The translations under genes and the position numbers were made by a program. A stretch of DNA of 64,000 nucleotides from Callaeas wilsoni (taxonomy: Eukaryota; Chordata; Aves; Passeriformes; Callaeidae): positions 1 through 64,000 of the forward strand of contig VWPU01009679.1 in NCBI GenBank assembly GCA_013398955.1, in the 5' to 3' direction. Within the stretch, counting starts at the first letter, position 1. Each line of letters opens with the position of its first letter. This document shows positions 26,108 to 40,059 of the stretch, piece after piece. The notes beneath the pieces were generated by a model. That model saw nothing but the letters and a program-made list of their open reading frames with translations. It was not told where the DNA came from and searched no databases.

Positions 26108-27090
26108 AGAATCATAGAATAATAAAATCAGAGATTCACAGAATGGCCTGGATTGGAAGGAACCTTAAAGATCATCTAGTTGCAACCTCTCTGCTGTGCT
26201 CAGGGACATCTTCCACTAGACCAGGTTGCTCAGACCCCCATCCAACCTGGCCTTGAACACCTCCTGGGATGGGACATCCACAACTTCTCTGGGCAACGTG
26301 TTCCAGTGCGTCATCACCTTCACAGTAAAGAACTTTTTCCTGATATCTAATCTAAACCTCCTCTCTTTCAATTTGAACTCATTAACTTGTCCTGTCACTA
26401 CATGCCTTGGGAATACACTCTCTCCATCTTTTCTCTACATTCCCTTCAGGTACTGGCAGGCCACAATTAGGTCACCTCAAAGCCTTCTCTTTTTCAGGCT
26501 GAACAATCATTATTTTCTCAGTCTTTCCTCATAGGAGAGGTGCTCCATCCCTCTGATTAACTTGGTGGCCTCCTCTAGACTTACTCCAGCAGGTCCATGT
26601 CCTTCCTGTGCTGAAGACCCCAGAGCTGGATGCAGCGCTGCAGGTGGAGTCTCACCAGAGCAGAGCAGAGGGGCAGAATGCCCTCCCTTGCCCTGCTGGC
26701 CACACTTCTGCAGGGCAGCCCAAGACATCTTCAGCCTTCTGGGCTGGAAGCACACAGGACTGGGTCATGCCCAGCCTCTCATCCAGCAGCACCCCACCCA
26801 AGTCCTTCTTGGCAGGGCTGCTCTGAATCTGTTCATCCCCCAGCCTGTGTTCGTACCAGGAGCTGTCCTGACCCAGGTGCAGCACCTTGCACTTGGTCTT
26901 GTTAATCTTCATGAGATTCCCATGGGCTCATTTTTAAACTTGTCCAGGTTCCTCTGGGTGGCATCCTGTCCTTCAGGTGTGTCAACTGCACTGCTCAGTT
27001 TGGTGTCCTCTGCAACCTTTGGGTGCACTTGACCCCTTTGTCATTAATGAAGATATTAAATAACACTGATCCCAATATCGACCCCTGTAG
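26108..27090 (-). mobile_element. CR1 retrotransposon, about 1 kb, 5'-truncated, antisense
   Basis: This is the longest CR1 copy in the window. On the plus strand it opens with the 3'-terminal AATCATAGAATAATAAAATC-type repeats, the TTGGAAGGAACCTTAAAGAT block and the reverse complement of the CR1 3' UTR. It then passes into the C-terminal half of ORF2 and stops abruptly at about 27090, in the QGS reverse transcriptase motif. Beyond that point no CR1 similarity is apparent, so this is the truncation point. Minus-strand insertion is clear from the terminal repeat and the ORF direction. Plus-strand open frames of up to 156 codons over 26562-27032 are antisense shadows of this element. The moderate decay suggests an old copy, but I did not calculate divergence. 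Confidence 0.97.
26216..27090 (-). pseudogene. CR1 ORF2 reverse transcriptase remnant (decayed)
   Basis: Reading minus-strand frames from 27090 downward, QGSILGSVLFNIFIND is recognisable as the conserved reverse transcriptase QG motif of CR1. The sequence then shifts frame. By comparison with the family as I know it, about 4 nt are missing where the catalytic FADD motif should lie (about 27010-27030), and the frame resumes as DTKLSSAVDTPEG. A long stretch follows from 26912, with MKINKTKCKVLHLGQ, LGDEQIQSSPAKKDLGGVL and AQKAEDVLGC, typical of the region after the palm. The terminal block EVFKARLDGGLSNLV ends at a TAG at 26216-26218. The protein acted as the element's replication enzyme; here it cannot function because of the truncation and frameshifts. 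Confidence 0.93.
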
Positions 27091-27617
27091 ATTTTCTTTA
27101 TTTCTGCCACACTTCAAGTAGCTCTTGAAACTGACTAATTTCCATTCTACATGTTTTGTTATCTCAACTTTTTTGTAAGTCTTGAAGCATAAATACACTG
27201 CTCCTATTGCTCCGTTTTAAACACAGCCACCCATAGACAACCTCTATGTCTATCAGGAATAATTTCCTATTTTAGGTTGTTATTTATCTGCCCCTAATTT
27301 AAGAATGCATGACTGTAGCTGAACCATCTAGTATCTCACATTGTCTACTCACTACTGTAATTCTGGTCATGAATTACAGGTCACAGCAACAGTGCTATAT
27401 GTAGCTCTAGCTACTCTGTCACATCTGCCAATCTCGAAGGTGCCCTAAGGCACTTCAAATGGGCACAAATGGCCAAGAAGGGCACCTGAATCAAGTCTCA
27501 GGTCTATTCTGATTAAAACCAAGGCATAGATACAATGTCACATACAGACACCAACTTCTAAATACCTAAGTGCAGACACATACAGTATAGAATTGAACGT
27601 TACATGGAAGGGTGGCC
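27091..27617. other. Short non-coding stretch between CR1 and LTR
   Basis: No gene is seen. Around 27440-27490 the sequence has imperfect complementarity (GGTGCCC against GGGCACC), which could give a weak hairpin. Confidence 0.6.
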
Positions 27618-27895
27618 AATCAGTGTTTGGGAAGGGGGGACTGGCATCAGTCAGTGGGTGGGGAACAACTGCATTGTGCATCACTTGTTTTTCTCTTTTT
27701 ATTATCATTATTATTACTATAATTTACCATTATTACAGTATTTTATTTTATTTTGGATTATGGAACTGTTCTTATCTCAACACACAAATTTTACTCTCAT
27801 TTTCCTTCCCACTCTACCAGGGTCGGGGGGAGAAAGAGGGGTTGAGTCAGTGGCTGCATGGTGTTTCATCTCCAACTGGAATTAAAACTACGACA
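27618..27895 (+). mobile_element. Avian endogenous retrovirus LTR, 5'-truncated
   Basis: This is the 3' half of an LTR. Family landmarks in order are a GGGTGG block, GCATTGTGCATCACTTGTTT, an internal (ATT)n-rich stretch at about 27703-27760, AACTGTTCTTATCTCAACAC, a pyrimidine stretch with a G-rich block at 27824-27841, GTGGCTGCATGGTG and a terminal ATTAAAACTACGACA ending at 27895. The same landmarks, more diverged, occur in the LTR at 58518-59101. I recognise the family as a common bird LTR, probably ERVL-like; the class name is from recall and unchecked. No internal retroviral sequence adjoins it, so it is a degraded solo LTR fragment. Confidence 0.85.
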
Positions 27896-30800
27896 ACTTG
27901 TCACCACGAAAAGTTTATGGTGAAAGCTGATGTTTTAGGGAGACACTCATCAATCTGAATGTTTCCCTCACTGCTTTGAAACAAGTCTCAGCAGAGAGAG
28001 TTTGTAGATCCAAGATGCTTGAAATAGACAAGAAATGATATGAGCTGCAAGAGCAACAACCATTTCTATTATATTACTGTGCTGTGATATAGCATTTTTA
28101 GTACATTAATCTAATGGGTTCAGTCTTGGATGTCAATATGTTTGTCTGCCCTAGAGTATTCAAATAACTTAAATATTCCTTCTTGATATGTGCTTGGCAA
28201 TATTATAAAACATCTATAGCATCAAAAGGTAAAGGCAAAGAGCAGTATTTCTTCTTTTCAAGGTTCAAACCAACTGTTCTAGAAGAGCATGATAACAGAA
28301 AGTGCTTGGTTGTGGCCTTTTTCAGTCTGCATCTTCATTTCATATTCTTTTCCTTAAAATATATTTAAGGGGGTTAGAAGAGCAGTGAAATGAACTTTGA
28401 AGAGGTAACCTACTTAAAAAAAAAAGGGAGTTGTTTTACCTGGAAGCATTTCTTTGTACTGTCTTCCTTATAAGTGGTTCTTCACTGTCAACGTGCAAAA
28501 AAGTTTTAGCACCAAAGCTAGTTTGATCTACCTTCAAAAGTAACACCGAATGACCTCTATGTTGCAATACCTAAGCAATCAGCAGAATGGCTCCAAGTGA
28601 ACAGAGATTTTCATATTCTCATCAGTAAAGTGGGCAAGAGAGTAAAAAATTAATTTTAGTAACATGTTTCCATGTCTTAAGAAATATACACTGTAAAGCC
28701 ACAACTGACTGATATACTCAGGAAGAGTATCCACATTAAAGAATACCTCTTGTATGCTTATCATGGCAAAGCATTTTTGAAAGATAAGAAAGGGTGCTAA
28801 GTACTATTTTTTGGTTACAGTGTGGTCAGGTCCCTCTCAATAAAAATTAAGTTTATTTCTAGAATTTTATTTGAAAAGAATGTCAGCTATTCGGGCTAAA
28901 ATATAACTACTTTTAAAATGTACCTATCAAGCACAAGCAACTACCCTTTCTCAAAAAACCCAATAAACCACACCCTTAAAGAAAATCCAAAATGCAGGCA
29001 AATTGCCATAATAATGAGCAATTCTGTTCTTCAGCCCTATGAAATATAGACTGCATTGAATAGAAGCTTTTTAAAGGCTGGGTCCTGGAAAGGTTTGTGG
29101 AGAGATCGAAAATCCAGCTACTCACAGTGGGAGAAGTGACACCTCTGGTAAATGATATGCAAAACACATGTCCCAATTACCTTACTCAGCAGCAGGTTAA
29201 TCAATGGCAAGCTCAATGGGCAGTATTCATCTGTCTTTTGAGGCATTTGAGCTGAGGCCAGAAGACTGAGTACAAGAAATTTGAAGTGGGATTTCTGACA
29301 CCATTAAACATTACATGAGAACCCTATAGTTAGGAAATGTTTCCTGCAGTAATGATGTTGAAGAATGAAAGGAGGCTGAAATGTCAGTTCTTTCTTACAC
29401 CTTAGCCTACCTATACATAGGTTCACTCTCTGATTCGTCTGTACAACCACATGGCTTCAAGAGAAAAAATATCAGTCCCCCAGTATTGAAATGCCAATAT
29501 CCTCAGGACCTGAGCAATACAGAGCTGTACCTATGTATGTCAAAGTAGGTACAGAAGGTAGGTTTTTCTAGGAAAGTGCTGCAGCTACCGACATTTACAA
29601 CAGAAGCACCGCGATGGGAAGCAGAAATCACAATGGCCTTTTGTGGGGGGAGCCACATCCCATAGGTTTCATTAGGGATGCTCCACAATTAACCATTATG
29701 TGCAACTTCTGGTGATTTGGAGGAGTATCTATCTTTTGTGATTCTGATTTGGTCTGTGCGGTTTTGAGGGGTGTGGAAGTTAAAGGTCAGAAAGAAAAGT
29801 GTATGTGATGGAAGCTCTATTTCTCCAAGTAAAGGGCAGAAAAACAATGTAAAACCTCAGAATCACAGTTTTGAATGCATATGCTTAAATGCTGTCAGAT
29901 CCTTTTATTGAATCTTGCTTTAAAACCCAAACCACCCTGCAAGATGTTGCATCTGGGGGCTGTGACTATTCATATCTTTTATAAGTGGGCATAGGGTGCT
30001 ATAATGCACTTCCACCAGTGGGTTGGTATCTTCAAGGGAAAATCACTTCGTTTTGCTCTCCTTATTTTATATGACACCATCAGTTTAAAAAAGGAACTAA
30101 TGTAAAAAAGGACTTGTGTAAAAGAGTACCGTGAAAGTTCAAAAGACATAAATTGTTCTTCATAAGAATAAAAATTTTTATCAAAATTTTGGTGCTTCTT
30201 AGACCTCTGAGACCCTCTTGACCTGCAGTACAGTCACAGGAAATGTCAGCACAAAGAGTACAGCTTTGTATTTCAAAAGTCTGCTGCCAAACTCCAGCAG
30301 ACTTCTCCTTGTTGTCTTTTGGAATGGCTCTAACAGGCATATTTTGCCTGCTTCCCTGTATTCCTGAAATATCACTTTCAGCATGGAAATTCAGACAATT
30401 TTTTAGTATAAAATTAAGATCTAGTGACCTTTACATTTAAAGATATAATCCATAGGATTCCATTCCTCTATTAACAGGTCTGTCCAAATGCTTGAATTCT
30501 CACCAGGTGTATGCAAAGATTGAAATTAATACTTTGGTTCACATGAAGTCTTCTATTACAGATGAGTCATTTTCCTATGATCTGTTGTTATTTACAAGTA
30601 TGAGAGTGCCTTTCAGTACTTCCTAGCAATGTACAACAGCAGGAAGCTGATTTGTGGAATTGAAAATATTTTACCTGGACTTAGTCCAAATGGCTCAGAG
30701 GCATATCAGAGCCAGAGAAGATACACATTTCAGAAGTTAACCAGGACAAAAGCAACACTGTGTTTCTGCTCAATAAGTAGTTTTGAAGTGCCATTCATGA

Positions 30801-31320
30801 ACAACAAGTACACATAAGATTCCTTGCTGCATAAACTCTTTCACCAGCTAACAGCTGATTGCTAGCTGCAGACTAATTCCTAGCTATGATTCATAGTCAA
30901 AAAATGCAAATCCTATACAAGTTTTAAATCCCCTACCAAAAAATATTTCTGTATTTTTGTTCTTTATACTACACATAAAAACAACATATGCAGAAAGTAA
31001 TATATTTACAGTATATGGCTCTATACTTTTAGAGAGGGATGGAAAAGACCTATTTAATCTTAAATTCCATATTGGTGCAAACCCAGGAGAGTAGCAACTG
31101 GACATATATACTGATCTGGAAACAAAAAAGCAGTTAACAGTAAATGCAACCAAGGAGCAAGGCCCTGTAAGAATCTTCCATCAGAACTGGGAGTGGCAAA
31201 GGGAAGGGATCATCCTGCTAGCAGCTGTTTTCTGGAGGATGGAGACTGTATTTCAGGTCACAGGTTTCAAGCATCTTAGAATGTGGCCGTGAGAAAACAG
31301 AAAAAAGACAAATTCCCTTC
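27896..31320. other. AT-rich non-coding stretch, no gene seen
   Basis: I found no gene, RNA or transposon I could support. Confidence 0.7.
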
Positions 31321-31388
31321 TAAATAGAATAGATTAGACTATTTCAATTGGAAGAGACCTAGAATGATCATCTAGTCCAAATGCAATG
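31321..31388 (-). mobile_element. CR1-type 3' terminal fragment, old subfamily
   Basis: On the plus strand, AATAGAATAGATTAGACTAT is followed by TTCAATTGGAAGAGACCTAG and ATGATCATCTAGTCCAA. This is the reverse complement of a CR1 3' end of the AATAGA-terminal type, unlike the AATCATAG-terminal copies elsewhere in the window. Only about 65 bp can be recognised. Minus orientation. Confidence 0.85.
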
Positions 31389-34300
31389 TTTGCATAGCTG
31401 CAAGAAGCCTCTTTCTTTTAATTCAGTGGGAAATTTTACTCACAGAATGGAAAACATTTTGAGCAACTAACCAAAACTTGAACTTCTTTGCTATGAACGT
31501 CAGTATAGGCACAGCATGACTAAAGAAAAAAAATCAAGACGAAAATAAATTTTAGTCCTGTCTTCTAGATAAAATAAAGGTTTTTTTCCTTACCATGGGA
31601 CTGCTCACATACTACTCCTCACTAGCTGACTTTGACTTCCTCATAGAATTAAATTCCTATTCTTTTAAATTATTAGTCATTTAGAGCACTCACCTAATTT
31701 AGTTCTGAACAAAGTGACACTGGCTTTTTTTCACCTTTACTATTATACTTTGCATCTGATATGTGATAGCTACCCCATGATAACAACCCAGCTTTTGACA
31801 GTGAAGCCCTAAATTAAATTTACGATTTCTGCTAGAGAGAAACTAATTACCAGAATAGCCCTAAAACGGTCCTCTTCCACCAAATCAGTGTACAATGCAT
31901 AAAAATGTGCTGTCTCAATAATCACCAGTGTTTACAGAACAGGAAAGAGTTTTCTCACAGAGGTAAGGTAAGGCATTCAATGTTCAATTTTAATCCTATT
32001 TTTTCTGTTTCTATACTTTTTCAGAAATTCCTGAAGTCTAGTTTCCTATGATGAAAAGTGAAAACTGAAAAATATTGAAAACATGTAATTCTGTCAAAAG
32101 TCTCATCTTAAGTCAGCAATGCAAATGATAGGCTGTTCCCTCAAAACTTAAACAGCAAAAGAGCTGGATCTGAACAGTTGTGTTAAAAAATGGTTATTTG
32201 CAGTATAAAGACCAAATACCAATACCAAATTTTTGTTTCATTCTTCTCTACATCCCGATCAAAACCTTTATGTATAGGACCCTTGTGTCAACAGCACACA
32301 GGCTATGAAAGCAAAATAACTGGATGGATCCTGACTTTTCATTGAGAAGGTTGCATTTTTAATTTTTTCCTCAACCGTTGTCCAAGAAATCTTAAAACCA
32401 AGTAATTACTGATTTTCCAGACAATTTTTATTTTAATACTATATTTTCACCATCTCAGCTACTAAGCCAAATAGTAAAAGATGCCTGAAAATTATGTGAT
32501 TTTCTGATATTTGTAGTCCCACGTTAACTGTTCCTTCCGAGTCAAAGGTCACCTCCAAAAGATGGCTCTGAAAGGAGATTCTGAAAGCTTTCTCTCAGTT
32601 ATTTCAAACTGAAATCTGAGAAGTGGAAAACAAAAGACTTTGTGGTTAGCCTCAATGTGAAAAATTTACTGCGTATGCAGATCAGAAAATCAATGTAGCC
32701 CACAACTTACTGCTGTGAACTTTCACTCATTTAACTGTTTTGTGTTCAGATTGAACATTCATTAGGGGTGTTTCACTGAACATAAAGATTCCTGTAAACT
32801 AATGGAAAACAAATCTATTCTTTCAGCAATTTATATTCTTACTAGTTGTCTATGTAGAAGCCTATTCATTTACAGGTGAAATACAGTCAGATATTAACAA
32901 TGTTGTAATGACGCATTTAATTTCTCCTTTAAGTTTCATTTTAGCCTCATCCTGAAGGGCAGATAAATACTTACTGCTTTTTCAGGACCATGCTGCAATT
33001 TTTTCTCTATCCTGTGAACCATAATGATATCATAACAAAAAATTTACAAACATTTATCATCTGAATCCTACAAAGCCTCCAGCTTTTACCAGCATACACT
33101 GTCTTATAAAAGGAGTAATTCAGACACTAAGATAATCAGATTTTCAGTGAGGGTCTTTACTGACCTCAGCATTTCTGTATTCCTAGGGTGAGAACAACAG
33201 AAATGCTTCCACTGACCTGCCACACTAAGCCATGTGCTTTTGTGAATATAGGCAGCTCCTTCCCTTTCACTCCTTTCTCCCATTCCTCTTTAAAGAGAAG
33301 CTTTTAACACCACGGATTGCCCAGGGAGAAAGGTTTTGACTCATTCAGCGTCCTTACACAATGCTCTGCTGATATCCACTCTATCTCCTCTCTCAGAGGT
33401 CTCTCTGTTAGCACTACTCCTATCATAACCTTACACCAACCAGTGTGCCAGCCTGGTTCTCTTACCAAGCCCGGTGCTTTTCTCTATTAAGTCAAGTCAG
33501 GAAAAAAACCTTAGAACCACGATTTTCTTGTATAGAACAGCAATTTACCGTGTTGGGGATATTCAGCCACAGGCATACAAAATCTAAGGATTTAAGTTCT
33601 TTCTGTTTATATTTTACTTTTGTGGGTCAGTGTTTCCATTAATAATGCTGCAGACCAGCATTATAGTGTGTCTATGCGTGAAGGTGGTCAGTGCAGCTCC
33701 TGCAGAGTTCATAACTCATTGAAACAAATTACAGTCTCAGACATATATTGTCTCCATTTAGCTTCATAATAATATAGGTAGAAAACAAGGGGAAACAACA
33801 ACAACAAAACCCCCACTCACAGCTACTGAGCTTGTCTTTTTCCCCAGCAGTACCCTGCTTTTTTGAAGGCTGCAGTTTAGGTTAGAAACCTCAATTTATA
33901 ATGTGTGAAAGAGAAGGATTTTAATCCTCCTTTCTGTGAACACAGAACCTCAACTCCAGAGTTGTGACCTAACCTCTATAATCCTTTGGGTTTATATACT
34001 TCTACTTTTCTAAAAAGAAAATAGTATTTCCCTTCAGCAGAAAAAAAAATCCTGAAAAAAGTTCCTTAATTTAAATTTTAAGAAAGTGTGGTGATAAAAT
34101 TTGAAGAAAATACAGAGGTTTTAGAAAAAGTCCAAACTTTTATGGTATCTTTCACAAATATTAATCTAAAAAATGCTAAAGAAGAGACAAAATGCCGTAT
34201 ATACATAAAATGAAGCCAGCCTCCAGTGAGAGAGTATTCACTGCAACAGTTGTCTGTGTTTTTGTGTTGCTGAAGCACCATTGTTGTGACCATTTATTTA

Positions 34301-37300
34301 GAAAGTAATTAAAAACACACAGATTAGGTGAGTTGGCTGTCTGTCCTGAACTCATTCACAATATGTTGGGCTAACATGCCAAATTGACATGGATGCCCAC
34401 GCAGTCTGTTACAGTAAAGCACAGCTTTCTTGGTGGGAGATGCAGCCGGCGTGTGATAGATTTCATTCTCCTCAAGTGCAAAGGCAAACAGCTTAAATTC
34501 TTTTCAGTTGAAATCTTCCAACTATTAGAAATGGCTAGGATCAGCCTCCTAAATCTCCAGTCATAACTCAAAATAACTAGTTTGACTTAGCACCAAATGG
34601 GACCGAAGCACTCTTAAGTCACTGGAGATGGGATTTCTCTCATCGACCTGTAGATCACTGTAGATACGTACAACAAATTTCAGTTTCCAGACCTCTTTTT
34701 TCTTTTTTTTTTTTTTGTGTTTGTGAGAAGTAGGGACTTTTATAGAGCTATTAAAGTGCTTTGTACCAGATCTCTACCTGAGAAAGGAGGGGAACAGCAC
34801 TATAGAAGTACCTATTCTTTTTCTATAAAGGAACCTTGAATGACTACTTCAGATACTGCCAACACATTAGAGATGTCTACGTAGATGAGAGGTCTCTTTC
34901 CAAGGATTTTTGTTGAAAGAGAAAAAAGAGCTTTTGAAATTTCCTCCCATGCTTTCCTGAGTGAATGAGTATTTACAGTACCTTTCACAGTAGAGTCAAG
35001 CAGGTTAATTTGAACAACTGATTTCGGAAGCTGCTCTCACTTCACCAGCAGCTCACTACTAGCACTCTCCAGCTGACACTGGGGACTAGAAATTTCAGTT
35101 ACTGACTCTCTGGAACTGATTTTTCATCTGCTACCTTTACTCTTCGTGCACTTGGCTTCAGTCTTAGCATGCACCTCACCGTTATACCAGAGCACGCAAA
35201 AATATCTTAGTGTAAATCAAAATCATCTATAGCTGCATGGAGACACTCCTACGCAGTTTTTATTTGGAAGAAAATGTCTAGAACCAAATAAAGATGGTAG
35301 TGTCCGTTCTTCTGCATCATTACATTCTCTTTTATTACTGCAGCATCACTTCTACCTGTTAAATTAGACCTGAAAAAAGAGTAAAACTAATTATAAAATA
35401 AATATGAAATGGAGAATCATTATTCTCGCAACTTTTTTTTTAAGGATTTTCTGTTTAAATTTCCAGTTCTGGCTCTGCATTTATGACTAGAATTGTACTA
35501 AATATGTACAGACAGAATGTATTTTAAAATCACATGCAAGCAGACAGCTCCTTCCACCAATATAATACTATATTGGCAACTTGGGAATCAAAGGGGATCT
35601 TGGGTAATGATCATTTAGTGTTGCTTTGCTTTTAGAAATGCATCTCTTGATTCAACGAGGGAAAACAGACAAAATGTGATAAATCCCTATGTTGGTTTTA
35701 TTTGGCTTATTTATTTTTTTATGCAGCCTTCAAGTTGATTTATAACATTACATTCAAATAACTTGGTGGTGGCAGTCTTTGTTGCAAAACAAATGGATGA
35801 AACTAACTGTCCTGTGTACTACAGCTCTGGACAACAAAGTGCCAAACAGTACATGGGTCGGTTCAGCACTTTTAAAATGCTTTGTATATACCTTAATGCT
35901 TACTTCAGCCACTGATTGATTAGACTATAGTTATCATGTAAGAGGATTGACTCCATTACAAGGAAAAAGAAGGAAAAAAACCCCAGCTATCAAGTACTTG
36001 GACCTCTATTAATACCACCTGAGAAACACTCACTATAAATGAGAGCCTGAAATGAGGGACAAAGGTGAATTTTTTCAATGCTAGTAATTAATTCTTGCTT
36101 TGCATAGGGTAATTGAGGGCAATCACAGAATATTGCATGTCATTTCATTACTGGGCTATCAGATGGACTTCTACTTGCATACCCTGGTAAATGTGTTAAA
36201 ATACGTTGGCTGCTGTACCCATGTTGAAGATAAAAGCCTCCTTAACCTTCCTGTCAGTCTCATCTTCCCTTTAAATGTTGTCGTTTCCCTTTCACCTTTT
36301 TTTTCTTTCTGACTTAAAAAGAAATAAAGAAACAAAATGCAAAACCTCATGCTTTCCTTTGCTTTAATATGAAAAAGAGTAGGAATAACTAAAATAAAAA
36401 CATTCTGGAACAGCACGAAATATGAACTTACATTGTAATGAAGTTCCCTGCCTGGGACGTTCATGGTGTTGTGGTCACTGCTGTCACAACCCTGAGCTTC
36501 CTTTTCCTATGCCTGTGCAAATCCCTTACCCAGCTGCCCAGCACTCAAAAGTAGGCTGTGATAAAAAAGAAAGGCAGCTGCTAGGGTAACAGATAGAACT
36601 AGAAAAATATCAGCTCTGTCTTGAAAATCAGCAACCAGGTTGCTCATTTCTTCATTAATTCCATGAACCCCCCTACAACATAAAGTACAATTCCATTGTT
36701 AGTTTAAGTCACTTGTCCTGCAAAGTTTGACATACACATTTTTAAACAGACCTTTTCGTTAGTGATCTACTCAGTTGTGATACTTTCAAGGCCACTATAC
36801 ATTGGTTGACTGAATATACATATAAATTTCTTCAGACTAATTCGTAAGCCATAGAGACCTGCCTGCTTCTTCAGAATTTTGACACAAATCTTATGTTCAG
36901 TGTGACTGAGAGTACCTTCAGTTAAGTCCTACAAACTATTTCATTTACTGTAATTATACAAGTATGGGTCTTCAAAATAGATCATTATACAATGCTACCA
37001 GATTCACTCCCTACCTTTCAGGAGTTTAATTGAAGAACATAGCATCTGTAGATTTCCTGTACAACATGGAGTTTCTGCAATCTGTTGAAATATAAGATCT
37101 GAATCTCTGGAAGTATATCTCTTTCTCCTCATTGACTTTGTGAGGTTCTACGGAAAAGGTTTTCTGACTTCCATATTTTGAAAAGATGCCTAAATTACAC
37201 AGAATTAATCTAGGCTTCTGTGCATCAATGAAGATAATAAGGATTCTTTCTAAAATAAATATAGCATAAGTCTAGTGCTTTGAAAAGTTTCCATAGTGCT

Positions 37301-37539
37301 TGCAATATTGTGCAGTGCTGTTCTCTCTACGATTATTCCAGACAACCAATGGTGATGTGATCAGAGAATCATAGTTGATATCATAGATAATGAACAGCAA
37401 AATGTGGATAAAGTAGGACCTTATTTACCACTCTAACACAGGAATTTTTGTCACAATATTTTTAGATAAAGTGAGCAATATTTGAGCCCACGCTCCCTTT
37501 GTGCCACATAGGCAAAAGGCACGGCATTGGTCACTTGAG
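31389..37539. other. Long AT-rich non-coding stretch, no gene seen
   Basis: There is no gene or recognisable transposon over about 6 kb. Minor low-complexity elements are CAA repeats at about 33795-33810 and a T12 run near 34704-34716. Confidence 0.65.
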
Positions 37540-38050
37540 ATCATAGAGTCACCAAATATCCTGAATTGGAAGGAAAGCATTAGGATCATTAAAGACCAGC
37601 TCCTGGCCCTGCACAAGACAACCCCACGAATGTGTGTTGTCCAAACAATTCTTGAACTTTGTAAGGTTTGGTGCCAGGACCCCTTCCCCCTGTTCCAGTG
37701 CACACATATTTTGTAATATCTAACCTAAGTCTTCCTTGACGTGGCTTCATGACATTCCTTTGGGTGCTCTACCACTGGTCACCAGAGAGAAGAGATCACT
37801 GCCTGTCCCTCCACTTCCCCTTGCGAGGATTTTGAAGATCACGATATGGTTTCCCCTGTTCTTCTCCATGCTGAAAAAACCAAGTGACCTCAGACATTCC
37901 TCATAAGGCTTCCTTTGGACCGTTCACCATCTTCATAGGCCTCCTTTGGATACTCTCTAATAGCTTGATATCTTTTTTCTATTGTGGTGTCCAAAACTGC
38001 ACAGAGGACTCGAGGTCGGGGTACATCAGCACGGAGTAGAGCAGGACATG
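37540..38050 (-). mobile_element. CR1 retrotransposon, about 510 bp 3' fragment, antisense
   Basis: On the plus strand the copy begins near TCATAGAGTCACCAAATATC and continues as the reverse complement of a CR1 tail: CTGAATTGGAAGGAAAGC, CCAGCTCCTGGCCCTGCAC, TTGGTGCCAGGACC and CACTGGTCACCAGAGAGAAG. It ends at about 38050, after GCACGGAGTAGAGCAGGAC. The wording of the tail differs from the copies at 18.1 and 26.1 kb, so it belongs to another CR1 subfamily. It lies on the minus strand. No intact coding frame survives. Flanking frames at 37425-37716 and 37890-38090 are readings through the repeat. Confidence 0.94.
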
Positions 38051-40059
38051 CAGAGATCTGCATGTTTGTGAAAGCAGCAGGTAAATTCACACTTAGGAAA
38101 GAATTAAAAAACTGTTGTACTGGTGAGAGCCATGATCACAATACTTTGTTATCACCGTTCTGCCACTAGCTCCTGAGCTGGGACCTTCCTACACCTGCAG
38201 CATACTTTGTTCACAGCCTTTGTAGTAGGCAGCTGTCCTTCTCACTGAGGACAGTCCTCATCAGCTGAGTGGCTGATGCCTTCCGTTTGGTCAAAAATAG
38301 GCAAAAGAAATTTTCATCAAAACCAGTCACAAAGTAAGTCCATCGCGAGATGGATGTTTTTGCATATATTGCACCTTTGCTAAAAATGTATCATTTTTTC
38401 TTGTGGAAAATGTCAGCTTTACAGATCACATTAAATATATCTCTGTTCTCAATGGGTTTGGATGGCTGCATTGCAGATTGCATTCTGATCTCATTTTGTA
38501 TATACAGCTGCATATGTACCTGCTGTTTGTGTGATACGGTGTATTTTACTATATGGAATACAAGTTTGATGCATATCAGCAAAACAGCAGGATATAGGTA
38601 CTAATACATTTGGTTTAATATCTGATGACAAAAAAACTCTAAAAAATCAGAGAAACAATCAATCAGACCACTCTAAACTAGCTTATTCCTGTATTCTTTC
38701 CATGTCCCACAGGGTAGTCTGAGAATCCAAAAAACTGCACAAATCAGAACTGAAAATGAGCTCATTGTTTTTAATATTAGCAGCAGCACATTTATTTAAT
38801 CTTCAGTTAAAATGACATCCATTTTTTTCATATAATGTTACAGGTCTTTTTGGTTTTGTTATTATCTAGATTCATGTAAATAATTTCATTATTCAGATTA
38901 AAACAAAAAACAAATAAAAACATTTTAGCAAATTTCCCCAAAGAGAATTATTTTGCAGAATGATTAACATATCTTACATATCATACATTACATATCTTGA
39001 TGTTTTCAGTTATAAGAAAGGGAAGTGAATTAGTTTCATTTTCAGCACTAATCTTTTCTATTTGCTTAAAAAATTCACAGTTTTGAAGATGTCAGGGAAG
39101 ATTAACCCATCCCATTTATCACAATTACCAGAGAGGAACATTTTCTTGCTGTAACTGACTCTCTAATTCTTTTCCATGTACTAAAGTCTGTTCTCCTCAG
39201 GCCTCACTAAACCTTCTAAACTGTTTTTCTGGTACTTCCAAATAGAAGGTGTTATCTAAAATGATATCCTGTATTCTCCACAACAAGTTTTAAAATCCTT
39301 AATTCCCATCAGATGGATTTTCATGTGCACCAATAATACACCCTCATACCTTTTGCACACCATAGTAATGCCATGGATTTCAATAGAAATTGCACTTTTT
39401 AAAACAGAAAACTGAATTAAACACTACATGTTTTTCTAGGAAAGAACATGACCATAATGTGCATTTATTTCTTCAATGGCATATGTTCTTCCTTAGTTAT
39501 GCTAACCAAAAAGGGCTTTTTTTTGAATGTATAAAAAAGAAAAATATCCCTTGACCTCTCACACTTTGAGACTATGAGGTCTTATAAAACCATAATACCC
39601 CTAGTACACTAAGTTTCTGGGACAGACTCTTGTTAATACACTGCTGAAAGATTGTTTTAATTTATTCTTAAACTTAATTCTGTCATCAGTGAAAGACAGA
39701 GGAGCAGGGGTAAGACTATTTGATCCAAATGTGGCTTATATCGTGGGGATTTTTCTGATGCGGTGGGGAGGTGTGTGTCTACAAGAAGAATGCAAACAGC
39801 TTTCAAAGCATCATCGTCTCTGCTATGCCTCTCTTTTGTAAATTATACAAGAAATCGATACTGAAAGTAAGGCTGTCAAAACTGCCTAGTACTAGCATAC
39901 AAGTGACTCTAAATTAATCACAGATTTTCGATCATCCCATCCCTGGAGCAGCATCAGTAGGGAATAACCTACTAGTTTGGTTTGTCATCAGTTCTGAGAA
40001 ATGAAAAACTGGAAAACACACCTATCAAATGGACCTCGAATATAAATCCTTTCTGAGGA
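38051..40059. other. AT-rich non-coding stretch, no gene seen
   Basis: Nothing is supported as a gene. A small run of CATATCTTACATATC-like near-repeats lies at 38967-38999. Confidence 0.65.

Noticed and set aside
26562..27032. 156-codon plus-strand open frame, the longest in the window
   Set aside because: It is antisense to the CR1 ORF2 remnant. The minus-strand reading gives clear CR1 reverse transcriptase sequence, so the plus frame is a shadow.
27593..27958. 121- and 93-codon plus-strand frames
   Set aside because: They run through the truncated LTR and its ATT-rich tract; no retroviral protein motif is present.
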